Shown piece after piece: positions 22,794-31,063 of a stretch of 64,000 nucleotides of DNA. Position numbers and translations under genes: made by a program. The first letter of the stretch is position 1, and every line of letters starts with the position of its first letter. Source of the stretch: Vicinamibacterales bacterium (GTDB lineage: Bacteria; Acidobacteriota; Vicinamibacteria; Vicinamibacterales; UBA2999); NCBI GenBank assembly GCA_041659285.1, contig JBAZYO010000003.1:1-64000 (forward strand), given 5' to 3'. The notes under the pieces were generated by a model that was not told the DNA's origin, ran no database searches, and saw only the letters and a list, made by a program, of their open reading frames with translations.

Positions 22794-23240
22794 ATGACAG
22801 CGTCATCGCGACATCGCGGCGGTCACCGGCTGCTGCAGCTCGGCATCGCGCTCTTCCTGCTCGGCCTGCTCGTCGGCTTTGCGGTGCCGGCTCTAGCCAA
22901 TCCGCGAATGGGCCTGGCGAGCCATCTTGAAGGGCTCATGAACGGGCTGTTCCTGATCGCGCTCGGCCTTATCTGGCCGCGGCTTGTTCTGTCTGACCGG
23001 CTCCTGTCGGCCACGTTCTGGCTCGCGTGCTACGGGACGTTCGCGAACTGGACGGCGACCTTGCTCGCCGCCGCGTGGGGGGCCGGAGCGATGATGCCGA
23101 TCGCGGGGCAGGGACGGACCGGCACGACGTCGCAAGAGGGCGTCGTACAAGCGCTGTTGCTCTCCCTTGCGGTCGCGATGGTACTGGTGTGTGTCTTCGT
23201 CCTGGCCGGACTCAGGGGGGATGGCTCACGAGAGGCGTGA
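22794..23240 (+). CDS. Membrane protein resembling hydroxylaminobenzene mutase (HabB-like)
   Basis: A 148-aa protein with four predicted helices. It shows GFAVPALANPRMGLASHLEGLMNGLFLIALGLIWPRL and YGTFANWTATLLAAAWGAG in short blocks that match the HabA/HabB hydroxylaminobenzene mutase family as I remember it, often annotated simply as 'hydrogenase'. The His in ASHLEG and Asn in MNG are the obvious polar residues in a helix. Stand-alone gene; no pathway partners nearby. Confidence 0.7.
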   Translation: MTASSRHRGGHRLLQLGIALFLLGLLVGFAVPALANPRMGLASHLEGLMNGLFLIALGLIWPRLVLSDRLLSATFWLACYGTFANWTATLLAAAWGAGAMMPIAGQGRTGTTSQEGVVQALLLSLAVAMVLVCVFVLAGLRGDGSREA

Positions 23241-23242
23241 GC

Positions 23243-23575
23243 TCAGGCGGTGTCCTTTGAATCCTTCGCGGGCAAGCCCTTTGGGTGGGGACCCAGGTTG
23301 CGCGAGTCTTCGGCCGCCTGACGGGCGTGCTCCGCGTTCCGCCGGTTCTGTTCGGCCGTGTTCCGCGTCCCCTCCGCCTCGTCGCGCTGTCCCTCGGCCA
23401 CCGCACGCTGCCCCTCGGCCACCGCACGCTGGCCCTCCGCCACGGCGCGCTGTTCCTCCGCCACGTCACGCTGGTGCCTGGCCACGGCGGTCAGTTCCTC
23501 GGCCAGCGCCCGCTGCTCTTCGGCGCGGTCAGGTTCGTTGGCAGGGCCGGCAGGTTTGATGGGGTCAGGAGCCAT
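23243..23575 (-). CDS. Heptad-repeat coiled-coil protein, 110 aa
   Basis: Apart from short Pro/Gly/Lys ends the protein is a run of seven-residue repeats of the type (A/R)xVAEGQR and AEEQRA, predicted to be one continuous charged coiled coil. No signal peptide. ATG 23575 has GAAGG upstream; further in-frame starts would add sequence of different character. It is divergent from the cupin gene at 23727. The DNA has a near-perfect 21-bp tandem repeat (see 23388-23475). Function unknown, but the even codon use suggests it is expressed. Confidence 0.65.
   Translation of the reverse strand: MAPDPIKPAGPANEPDRAEEQRALAEELTAVARHQRDVAEEQRAVAEGQRAVAEGQRAVAEGQRDEAEGTRNTAEQNRRNAEHARQAAEDSRNLGPHPKGLPAKDSKDTA
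23388..23475 (-). repeat. 21-bp tandem repeat encoding heptads
   Basis: About four copies of a 21-bp unit built on CCCTCGGCCACCGCACGCTG lie head to tail. The first two are almost identical and later ones diverge (CCTCCGCCACGGCGCGCTG, CCTCCGCCACGTCACGCTG). Each unit is one heptad of the coiled coil on the minus strand. The near-identity suggests recent duplication, so copy number may vary between strains. Confidence 0.8.
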
Positions 23576-23726
23576 GGCCTTCGGGCCCAAGAATACCAGA
23601 ACCCCGTGGCGTTGACGGCCCGTGGCCTTCATGCCATCGTTCCGGAACACGTTACGGTCGGACGCGGCAGCTGGCCGTCCCAGACTCGTCCACGGCCAGG
23701 CTCTTGGATCGGTGACTGGAGCACAT

Positions 23727-24056
23727 ATGCGGATGATTGATATCCCGTTCGGGACGACGGATTGGTCGCGGATCGAGCCGACGGAACACCTGGGCGACCA
23801 GGGCGTGGCGACCTGGCGAACGCAGCAGTTTGCCGGCATCCGCGTCCGGATGGTGGAGTACCCGCCCGGCTACGTCGCCAATCATTGGTGCGTGAAAGGT
23901 CACATCCTGCTGTGCCTCGAGGGCGAGCTGCACACCGAGCTCGAAGACGGCCGCCGCTTCACGCTTACCCCCGGCATGAGCTACCAGGTGGCGGATAGCG
24001 CGGAGCCACACCGATCCAGCACGGACGCCGGCGCCAAGTTGTTCATCGTCGACTGA
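23727..24056 (+). CDS. Small cupin (DHCW-motif type)
   Basis: A 109-aa single-domain cupin. The core motif PPGYVANHWCVKGHILLCLEG replaces the usual HxH of cupin motif 1 by NHWC-x3-H, like the group remembered as DHCW-motif cupins. Motif 2 is FTLTPGMSYQVADSAEPHRS, ending KLFIVD. Cytosolic; substrate unknown. ATG 23727 has a GGAG ribosome-binding site. Followed after 6 bp by the DUF1905 gene, probably an operon. Confidence 0.8.
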   Translation: MRMIDIPFGTTDWSRIEPTEHLGDQGVATWRTQQFAGIRVRMVEYPPGYVANHWCVKGHILLCLEGELHTELEDGRRFTLTPGMSYQVADSAEPHRSSTDAGAKLFIVD

Positions 24057-24062
24057 ATCGCG

Positions 24063-24338
24063 GTGACGGCAACGACCCGGCGCTTCAAGACGACGCTGCG
24101 CCGCATTCCCGGCAAGGGCGGATGGACGTATGTCAGCGTTCCCAGGAAGTTGACGCCGCCCATCACCCGCGCCTGGGCGCGCACGCCGGTCCACGCCTCG
24201 ATCGACGGGATCGAGTGGGACACCAGCGTCTGGCGAGCCAAGACGGGCGAGGGCTTCCTGCCGGTGCCCAAGCGGATCCGCGGCGGCAAGGAAGAGGGCG
24301 CCCGGGTCACAATCGCGTTCTCGTTCGAGGACGACTAG
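24063..24338 (+). CDS. DUF1905-family protein
   Basis: A 91-aa beta-rich protein. The pattern WTYVSVPRKL, then SIDGIEWDTSVW and FLPVPKRIRGGKEEGARVTIAF matches the small barrel domain DUF1905, in which a VP-x3-R-x-G-x2-EG motif is typical. The GTG start is 6 bp after the preceding cupin gene. Function unknown. Confidence 0.8.
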   Translation: MTATTRRFKTTLRRIPGKGGWTYVSVPRKLTPPITRAWARTPVHASIDGIEWDTSVWRAKTGEGFLPVPKRIRGGKEEGARVTIAFSFEDD

Positions 24339-24376
24339 TCTAGGGGGCTGTGAGAGAATCCGCCCCGAGGTATCCG

Positions 24377-25525
24377 ATGAAGCTGCCCGCCCTCGTCGTC
24401 CTGATCGCATCGACCGCCGTGCTGACGGGTGTTGCCCAGCAACGGCCGGCCGGTACCGTCAAGTCCGCCGATCACTACGTGCGCGTGACCTCAACCGTGC
24501 CGTCCATTGCCGGGCAGATTGCCAACATCTACGTGCGCGAGCGCATGCCGGCCAGCGCCGTGGCACCGGCCGCCGATCGCGTGGTGCTGTTCGTCCACGG
24601 CGCCGGCACCCCGGCCGAGGTCGCCTTCGATCCGTCGGCGCCCGGTTACAGCTGGATGGCGTATCTCGCCGCCGCCGGCTTCGACGTGTTCGCCATGGAC
24701 ACCACCGGCTACGGCCGCTCGACGCGTCCGGCGGCGATGAACGATCCGTGCAACCTGTCGCCCGAGCAACAGAAGTTGTTGGTGCCGGCGCTGATGACGG
24801 CGCCGTGCGCGCCGGCGTATCCGCACCAGCTCACCAACATCGGCTCGGACTGGAACGACATCGACGGCGTCGTCGACTACATCCGCGCGCTGCGCAAGGT
24901 GGAGAAGGTCAGCCTCGTGGCGTGGTCGCTCGGCGGCCCGCGCGCCGGCGGCTATGCGGCGCAACATCCGGAGAAGGTGCGGTCGATGGTGCTGCTGGCG
25001 CCGGCGTATAACCGCACTGCCGATGCCGCGGCACCGCCGTTGCCGAGAGCCGGTGTCGCGTTCAACACGCAGTCGCGCGCCGAGTTCGTGGCCAACTGGG
25101 ATCGCCAGGTCGGATGCACCGATCAGTTCGAGCCATCGGTGCGCGATGCCGTATGGGCCGACATGATTGCGTCGGATCCGGTGGGCGCGACCTGGTGGGC
25201 GGGTGTTCGCCGCGCTCCGGCGACGACCACGTGGGGCTGGAACACGGCGATGGCGGCGGCGACGAAGATTCCGGCGCTGATCATCGCCGGCGTCCACGAC
25301 AAGCAGGTGACGCCCGAGCGCGTCCGGCCGCTCTACGACGACCTCGGCTCGAGCCAGAAGGTGCTGATCGACCTGGGTTGTTCGTCGCACAACGCGATGT
25401 GGGAGAAGAACCGGCTGCTGATGTTCCAGACGTCGCTCGACTGGCTGACCAGGGGCGCGGTGGGTGACGCCCGCACGGGCGTGATCCGCATGGGCTATCC
25501 GGCGACCACAGCTCCGCAAGACTGA
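24377..25525 (+). CDS. Secreted alpha/beta hydrolase
   Basis: A 382-aa product with a signal peptide (LPALVVLIASTAVLTGVAQ) and an alpha/beta-hydrolase fold. Features are the oxyanion strand VLFVHGAG, nucleophile elbow AWSLGGPRAGG, acid in IAGVHDKQVTP and His in SSHNAMWE. Two Cys around residues 130 and 145 may form a disulfide. Substrate cannot be told; esterase or peptidase activity is likely. Start chosen at the ATG that begins the signal peptide. It converges with the heptose kinase gene. Confidence 0.8.
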   Translation: MKLPALVVLIASTAVLTGVAQQRPAGTVKSADHYVRVTSTVPSIAGQIANIYVRERMPASAVAPAADRVVLFVHGAGTPAEVAFDPSAPGYSWMAYLAAAGFDVFAMDTTGYGRSTRPAAMNDPCNLSPEQQKLLVPALMTAPCAPAYPHQLTNIGSDWNDIDGVVDYIRALRKVEKVSLVAWSLGGPRAGGYAAQHPEKVRSMVLLAPAYNRTADAAAPPLPRAGVAFNTQSRAEFVANWDRQVGCTDQFEPSVRDAVWADMIASDPVGATWWAGVRRAPATTTWGWNTAMAAATKIPALIIAGVHDKQVTPERVRPLYDDLGSSQKVLIDLGCSSHNAMWEKNRLLMFQTSLDWLTRGAVGDARTGVIRMGYPATTAPQD

Positions 25526-25557
25526 CGGGGCCGCAGCGCGGTGTCTCGGTGGCCGTA

Positions 25558-26559
25558 CTAGATCGGGAAACGGCCCTTGAGCTCGTCTGGATCGACCACC
25601 GCGGCGCCGAACCTGCCGACCACGAGGCTGGCGGCTTCGTTGGCGAGCCGGGCGGCCTCGACCATGGTGGCGCCGGCGGCGATGGCCAGCGCCAGCGTCG
25701 CGATCACGGTGTCGCCCGCGCCGGTGACGTCGGCCACCTCGCGCGCGAAGGTGGGCAGGAAGCCGTCGACGCCGGCGTGGGTGAGCCACATGCCATGCTC
25801 GCCACGCGTGATCAGCACGTTCTCCACGCCCAGGCGCTTCCGCAACGACTCCGCCGCGGTGCGGGCATCGTCGTGCGACACGATGCGCATGTTGGTGGCG
25901 CTCTCGGCCTCGATGTGGTTCGGGGTCACCAGCGTGGCGCCGGCGTAGTAGTCGATGTGCGGCACCTTGGGATCGACAATCACGGGAATGCCGGCCGACT
26001 GCCCATAGGCGGAGACGTGCGCCATCGACCGGCGCGTGACCACGCCCTTCTGGTAATCGGAGACCAGGATGACCTGCGCGCTCCTGGCGCGCAGGTCCAC
26101 CTGCGCCGCCACCGCCTCTTCGATCGCCGTGCCGATCTCGTGATCGGATTCGTAGTCCACGCGCGCCACCTGCTGGTTCCGTGTGGTCACCACGCGCATC
26201 TTGGTGGTGGTCTTGCGGTCGACGTCGGTAATCAGTCCGGTCGCGTGGATGCCCTTCGCGGCCAGTTCGTATCGCAGTTGCGTGCCGGCCTCGTCCTGGC
26301 CGACCACGCCAATCAGGTCCACGGCCGCGCCCAGCGCCCGCAGGTTGTGCGCGACGTTGGCGGCGCCGCCGAGGCGCCACTCCTCATGGTCGAAGACCAC
26401 CACCGGGACCGGCGCTTCGGGGGAGATGCGGCTGACCCGCCCGATCACGAAGTGGTCGAGCATGACGTCGCCGACCACGGTGATGCGACGGGAGTTGAAG
26501 CGGTCGATCAACTCGTGCGCGCGCGACGAGGCAATCTCCGGCAGCTGCGACGCGCTCAT
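25558..26559 (-). CDS. hldA: D-glycero-beta-D-manno-heptose-7-phosphate kinase
   Basis: PfkB-family kinase that phosphorylates heptose 7-phosphate at C1 in ADP-heptose synthesis. The 333-aa product has the family opening VVGDVMLDHFVIGRVSRISPEAP, WRLGGAANVAHNLRALGA and the catalytic/anion-hole motif DVTGAGDTVIATLAL. It matches the kinase half of HldE only; no cytidylyltransferase half is attached, so that activity (HldC) must be encoded elsewhere. The start overlaps the upstream ligase stop (ATGA). Its substrate is the product of the gmhA at 1751. Confidence 0.92.
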   Translation of the reverse strand: MSASQLPEIASSRAHELIDRFNSRRITVVGDVMLDHFVIGRVSRISPEAPVPVVVFDHEEWRLGGAANVAHNLRALGAAVDLIGVVGQDEAGTQLRYELAAKGIHATGLITDVDRKTTTKMRVVTTRNQQVARVDYESDHEIGTAIEEAVAAQVDLRARSAQVILVSDYQKGVVTRRSMAHVSAYGQSAGIPVIVDPKVPHIDYYAGATLVTPNHIEAESATNMRIVSHDDARTAAESLRKRLGVENVLITRGEHGMWLTHAGVDGFLPTFAREVADVTGAGDTVIATLALAIAAGATMVEAARLANEAASLVVGRFGAAVVDPDELKGRFPI

Positions 26560-27734
26560 GTCGGCAGGCCTCCATCACGGTTGGCGGCAAACGGCAGGGT
26601 GATCATCACGAGCAGCAGCATGAGGAATTCAGAGTCGCCGAAGTTGTACTCGGTCAGGCCGGCGGCGAGCATCGCCGCCATGGCGCCGAGGCCGGCGGCG
26701 GCGAGGCCCTTGTGCCGCGAGCGCCGCAGGAGGTTGAAGAGGCCGATCGACGCCGACCCGAGAAACCAGATCCAGGCGCCGAGTGCCGGCAGGCCGCGTT
26801 CGGCGGCAATCTGCATCGGCACGTTGTGCAAGTGCGGGTTGGTCGGCTTCACGGCGTCGGGCACACGGTAGTACGGATACACGCGCTCGATCTGATCCGG
26901 CCCCACCCCCATCAGCGGATAGTCCCTGACGATCGCCACGCCGGCCTGCAGCATGGCGACGCGGTCGCGGCTGGTGAGGTCGTTGCGATCGAAGATGGAA
27001 TAGACGCGATCGGTCAGGGCTTGCGGCGCCAGCAGGATGCCGGTGACCACCACGATCGGAATCACCGCCAGCAGGCGGAAGTCCTTGCTCAGGAACAGCA
27101 CCGCGACGCCGACGGCGACGCCGACCCAGGCGCCGCGGGTGAGCGTGAGGCTCAGCGCCACGAGCAGGGCCGGCATCACGAACGCCGCCCACAGGCGGCC
27201 CGAGTTGCCGTAGAGCAGCCGGGCGGTGGCGGCGCAGATCACCAGCATCAGGGTGCCGGAGTAGGTCATCCAGTGCGACAGCGTGCCCTGCGGCCGGCGT
27301 CCGAGGCCGTCGAAGTTCAAGACGCCGTACTGCACGATGCCCACCAGCGCGCTGGCGGCGCCGATGGTGAGAATGATGCTCAGCACCGAATTGGCGCGGG
27401 CGCCGCGGGCCAGGTCGTAGGTGATCGGCACCAGCATGAACAGCACCAGCTGCTTGCAGTCGGTGAAGCTGACTTCCGGATCGAGCGAGAAGCCCGCCGA
27501 CGCCAGGGTCAGGGCGGCATAGGTCACCAGCGGCCAGAAGAACGGCGGCGCCTGCAGCCGCTCGCCGCGCGACACGTGCGACGCCATCCAGGTCACGGCC
27601 GCCACGGCCAGCAGGATCTGCGCCGCGGCAATCGACAGCTGCATGGCCGCGACGATGCCGACCAGGGCGATCAGCCCGATCTGCTCCAGGCGATCGCGTG
27701 GCGGCATGCCGGCCGTCAGGGAAAAGGTGATCAT
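26556..27734 (-). CDS. O-antigen ligase / Wzy-like polytopic membrane protein
   Basis: A 392-aa protein with about ten membrane helices and one large periplasmic loop (about residues 235-310) containing SRDRVAMLQAGVAIVRDYPLMGVGP and PHLHNVPMQIAAERG. The Arg and His in this loop are the residues conserved in the WaaL/Wzy_C family. With heptosyltransferase and heptose kinase on either side it probably joins polysaccharide to lipid-A core. Polymerase versus ligase cannot be decided. ATGA overlaps at both ends make it translationally coupled. Confidence 0.85.
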   Translation of the reverse strand: MITFSLTAGMPPRDRLEQIGLIALVGIVAAMQLSIAAAQILLAVAAVTWMASHVSRGERLQAPPFFWPLVTYAALTLASAGFSLDPEVSFTDCKQLVLFMLVPITYDLARGARANSVLSIILTIGAASALVGIVQYGVLNFDGLGRRPQGTLSHWMTYSGTLMLVICAATARLLYGNSGRLWAAFVMPALLVALSLTLTRGAWVGVAVGVAVLFLSKDFRLLAVIPIVVVTGILLAPQALTDRVYSIFDRNDLTSRDRVAMLQAGVAIVRDYPLMGVGPDQIERVYPYYRVPDAVKPTNPHLHNVPMQIAAERGLPALGAWIWFLGSASIGLFNLLRRSRHKGLAAAGLGAMAAMLAAGLTEYNFGDSEFLMLLLVMITLPFAANRDGGLPT

Positions 27735-28795
27735 GGTCTCGTCAGCAGCGTCCGCGCCGCGGCGACCACCATGGTAGGCGAAATCCCGGTCAGGCAGCGA
27801 AAGTCGCCGGGCACGCAGTGGCGCTGATGGCACGGCCGGCAGGGCAGCGGCCCCGCGTCAACCGCGATGCCGCCGATGGCGGCGTCGCGCCATGGCATCG
27901 ACCGCTCCGGCAGCGTTGGCCCGAACAGCGCCACGACCGGCGCGGTCGTGGTGGCGGCGATGTGGAGCGGGCCGCTGTCGCCGCCGATGTAGAGGGCGGC
28001 GCGGCCGACGAGGGCGCGCAGCTCCGAGAGGTCGAACTCGCCGGTGCGGACGATGCCCGCCGCCGCCGCACCGGCCAGCGCGCGCGCCTGATCGGCCACC
28101 GCCTGCGCGGCGTCGGCTTCCGACGGTCCGGAGGTGATGATGATGCGGCGCGCGTGATCCTCGGCGGCGAGCGCCGCGGCCACCGCGGCGAATGACGCGG
28201 TCGGCCAGCGCCGGAAGGGGTTGCCGGCGCTCACGTGCAGCACGATGACCGGGGCGGACTCGCCAACGCCGGCCGCGGTGAGGCGGGCGGCCACGCGCGC
28301 CGCGGCGCCGGCGTCCACCGGCATCACCACCGGATTGGCCGCGCCCGTGGGCGACTCGATCCCGAGCGGCGCGATCAGGTCCCATTGATTCAACACGGAA
28401 TGCCGCGGCGGCACGAGCGAGCGGGTCCACGGCACGCGCGTGGTGTAGGCCAGGCGCCGTCCGGGCAGCGCGTAGCCGACGCGCTGCCGCGCGCCGCTGG
28501 CCCAGGTGAGGAATCCGCTGCGCGGGCCGCCATGGAAGTCAACGACCAGGTCGAAGCGTTCGGCGCGCAGGCGCCGGGCGAGCTGCAGGTCGTAGCGGAT
28601 GCGCGCCAGGCCGCGCGGCCGTTCCAGCACGGTCACGTCGTCGAGATCCGGATGATGACGCACCACGGGCTCGGCCGGCCCTTCAACGAGATAGGTGATT
28701 CGAGCTGTGGGAAACCGGCGCCGCAGGGCGCCGATCGCCGGCGTGGTGAACACCACGTCGCCGATCAGGCGCAGCCGGATCAGGAGGATCTTCAG
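27731..28795 (-). CDS. LPS heptosyltransferase (GT9 family), probable CTG start
   Basis: GT9 enzyme that transfers heptose from ADP-heptose to the LPS inner core. It opens KILLIRLRLIGDVVFTTPAI and has the acceptor region DFHGGPRSGFLTW and the nucleotide-sugar loop YIGGDSGPLHIAAT. CPGDFRCLTG near the end is typical of the WaaC/WaaF/WaaQ group. No ATG, GTG or TTG lies near the conserved N-terminus. CTG at 28795 overlaps the upstream TGA (CTGA), mirroring the ATGA couplings of the cluster and giving 354 aa. The nearest ATG (28873) lies inside the upstream gene and adds unrelated residues. Confidence 0.85.
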   Translation of the reverse strand: MKILLIRLRLIGDVVFTTPAIGALRRRFPTARITYLVEGPAEPVVRHHPDLDDVTVLERPRGLARIRYDLQLARRLRAERFDLVVDFHGGPRSGFLTWASGARQRVGYALPGRRLAYTTRVPWTRSLVPPRHSVLNQWDLIAPLGIESPTGAANPVVMPVDAGAAARVAARLTAAGVGESAPVIVLHVSAGNPFRRWPTASFAAVAAALAAEDHARRIIITSGPSEADAAQAVADQARALAGAAAAGIVRTGEFDLSELRALVGRAALYIGGDSGPLHIAATTTAPVVALFGPTLPERSMPWRDAAIGGIAVDAGPLPCRPCHQRHCVPGDFRCLTGISPTMVVAAARTLLTRP

Positions 28796-28962
28796 GGCTC
28801 GACCGTCGCCTCGTCGATCAGCATCACCGGGATGTCGTCCTTGATGGGATACACCCGGTGGCAGGAGCCGCACTTGAGCGCGGTCCCGTCCTTGACCAGC
28901 ACCACCGGCGTCTTGCAGGCCGGGCAGGCGAGGATTTCCAGCAGTTCAGCATCGACGGGCAT
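28792..28962 (-). CDS. Trm112-family zinc-ribbon protein (YcaR-like)
   Basis: A 56-aa protein with LLEILACPACKTPVVLV and LKCGSCHRVYPIKDDIPVML, the two CxxC knuckles and the YPI-x-DDIP-x-ML signature of bacterial Trm112/YcaR proteins. These often accompany LPS genes in diderms and may act as a methyltransferase-activating or regulatory partner. First gene of the LPS-core cluster. A TAGTAT box ends 6 nt before its ATG, suggesting a leaderless transcript. Confidence 0.88.
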   Translation of the reverse strand: MPVDAELLEILACPACKTPVVLVKDGTALKCGSCHRVYPIKDDIPVMLIDEATVEP

Positions 28963-29032
28963 ACGCAAATACTAGCACCGCTTCCCCGCGAAGGTTCTTC
29001 ACGACGGTTCCTCCCGAGGGTAAGATCGCGGC
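28963..29032. promoter_or_regulatory. Divergent promoter pair for the LPS-core cluster and the TPR gene
   Basis: The 70-bp gap contains TAGTAT on the minus strand (28974-28969), 6 nt before the Trm112 ATG, and TAAGAT on the plus strand (29021-29026), 6 nt before the TPR-protein ATG. In both directions transcription starting about 7 nt after the -10 would begin at the start codon. No Shine-Dalgarno sequence precedes either start. -35 elements are not obvious. Confidence 0.5.
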
Positions 29033-31063
29033 ATGCTCTTGACTCGCCTCGTCCTGGTCGCGCTGGTCGTCTCCGCGCCCGCGCTGGCGTCCGCCTCCGC
29101 TCGCATGGCTCCGAGCGAGCTTCGGCGCGACCTCGCCGAAGCTGCCTTCGGCAGCGAAGGCGGGCAAACGGCTGCCGCCCCCGACAGCTCCAAGGCGCAG
29201 GCGTTTTTCGAGTTCATGATGGCGCGGCGGCTCGAGGCCTCCGGCGACACCGCCGGGTCGATGGCCGCGCTGCAGCGCGCGCAGGCGCTCGACCCCGACT
29301 CCGCCGGGATCGCCGCCGAAATGGCCGGCGCGCACGCCCGCCAGGACCAGGCGCAGTCCGCGATCCTGCAGGCGGAGCGGGCGCTCAAGCTCGACGCCGA
29401 CAACGTCGAGGCGCACCACGTGCTGGCTCAAATCTACTCGTCGTGGGCCGAGGCCGGCGTCCGGCCGCCGGCCGGAGAGACGCAAGCCGGGGCGCGGCTC
29501 AAGGCCATCGAACATCTCGCGGCGATCCAGAAATCGCCGGTGATGGCGGTGGATCCCAACCTGCAGATGACGCTGGGCCGCCTGCAGCTGCGGGCCGGCC
29601 GCACCGGCGACGCCATCCCGATTCTCGAACGCGTCTCGGCGCAGGCGCCGTGGGCGGCCGAACCGCTCGTGCTCTTGTACGAAGCCTACGCCACCACCGG
29701 GAAGCTCGACGACGCCGAACGCGCGCTGCTGGGGGCGGCGCAGATCAACCCGCGCTACTGGGCCCAGCTCGGCCAGTTCTACGAGCGCAGCAACAAGTGG
29801 GAAGACGCGGCCGCCGCCTACGACGAAGCGCTCAAGGAAATGCGCCAGCCGAGCCGCGACGTGCAGTTGCGCCTGGTCGCCGCGTTGCTGAATGTCGAAG
29901 ACGGCGCCACTCGGGCGCGGGCCGTGCTCGCCGACCTGCTCAAGACCAATCCGAGCGACCCGCGCGCGCTGTCCTTGCTGTCGAGCATGGAGCGCGCCGA
30001 CGGCGACCTGAAGGCCGCGGAGGCCGCGGCCCGGAAGATCCTCACCGCCGACCCGGCCAACGTCACCGGCCTGTACGCGCTCGTGCAGATCCTGTTCGAT
30101 CGTTACGACTTCAAGCAGGTGGTGGAGGCGGTGGCGCCGTTTGCGAAGGATCCCGCGTCGCGGGCCAAGGGCCGCGAAGTCGAAGGCGCCGCCGTGCTCG
30201 TGCAGTTGGGCATCGCGCAGCAGCAGCTGGCGCAGTGGGACGCCTCGGTTGCGGCGTTTACGGCGGCCAGGGCGCTGACGCCCAGGGACACCGAAATCGA
30301 CGCCTACCTCGTGCAGGCGCACCTGGCGGCGCGGCGCTTCGATCGCGCGGAAGCCCTGGCCCGCGAGAACCTCGCGAAGAATCCCGACCAGCCCCGCATG
30401 ACCCGGTTGCGCGCGCAGGCGCTGGCGAAGGGCGGCAAGCCGGCCGAGGCCCTGCAGCTCATGGAAGACGGCGCCGCCAAGCATCCCACCAGCCGCGAAT
30501 TCGTGGTCGGGCTCGCCGACCTCTACGCTGAACAGAAGCGCACCGACGATGCAGTGCGCATGCTGGAGCAGGCCCGCAAGACGTTCGGTGACGACGATGT
30601 GCTGACCATGCGCCTGGCCAACGCCTACGAGGGCGGCGGCAAGTACGCGGAAGCGGAGAAGGAACTGCGGCGGCTGATGGCCGAGGACCCGCTGAACGCC
30701 AGCGCCCTCAACTCGCTTGGCTACATGCTGGCCGATCGCGGCCTGCGGCTGGCCGAGGCCGTGGACCTGGCGCAGCGCGCCGTGAAGATCGAGCCCGACA
30801 ACCCCTCCTATCTCGACACCCTGGGCTGGGCGTTGTTCAAGCAGGGCAAGGCCGACGAAGCCGACGCGCCGCTGGCGAAGGCCGCCGCCGTGCTGACCGC
30901 CAACTCCATCATCCAGGATCACCACGGCGACGTGCTGGCGCGCCGCGGCCGCCACGCCGACGCGATTGCCGCCTGGGAACGGGCCCTCGCCGGCGACGGC
31001 GATCAGATCGATCGCGCCGCCATCGAGAAGAAGATCAAGGCCGCGCGCGCCCGCGTCAAGTAA
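29033..31063 (+). CDS. Exported tetratricopeptide-repeat protein
   Basis: A 676-aa protein with a signal peptide (LTRLVLVALVVSAPALASA) followed almost entirely by TPR helices; recognisable units include LKLDADNVEAHHVLAQIY, AEKELRRLMAEDPLNASAL and RAVKIEPDNPSYLDTLGWAL. No catalytic domain. Such periplasmic or lipoprotein-partner TPR proteins often precede lolB or act in envelope assembly. Its stop overlaps the LolB-like start by one base, so the two are co-translated. Confidence 0.88.
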   Translation: MLLTRLVLVALVVSAPALASASARMAPSELRRDLAEAAFGSEGGQTAAAPDSSKAQAFFEFMMARRLEASGDTAGSMAALQRAQALDPDSAGIAAEMAGAHARQDQAQSAILQAERALKLDADNVEAHHVLAQIYSSWAEAGVRPPAGETQAGARLKAIEHLAAIQKSPVMAVDPNLQMTLGRLQLRAGRTGDAIPILERVSAQAPWAAEPLVLLYEAYATTGKLDDAERALLGAAQINPRYWAQLGQFYERSNKWEDAAAAYDEALKEMRQPSRDVQLRLVAALLNVEDGATRARAVLADLLKTNPSDPRALSLLSSMERADGDLKAAEAAARKILTADPANVTGLYALVQILFDRYDFKQVVEAVAPFAKDPASRAKGREVEGAAVLVQLGIAQQQLAQWDASVAAFTAARALTPRDTEIDAYLVQAHLAARRFDRAEALARENLAKNPDQPRMTRLRAQALAKGGKPAEALQLMEDGAAKHPTSREFVVGLADLYAEQKRTDDAVRMLEQARKTFGDDDVLTMRLANAYEGGGKYAEAEKELRRLMAEDPLNASALNSLGYMLADRGLRLAEAVDLAQRAVKIEPDNPSYLDTLGWALFKQGKADEADAPLAKAAAVLTANSIIQDHHGDVLARRGRHADAIAAWERALAGDGDQIDRAAIEKKIKAARARVK

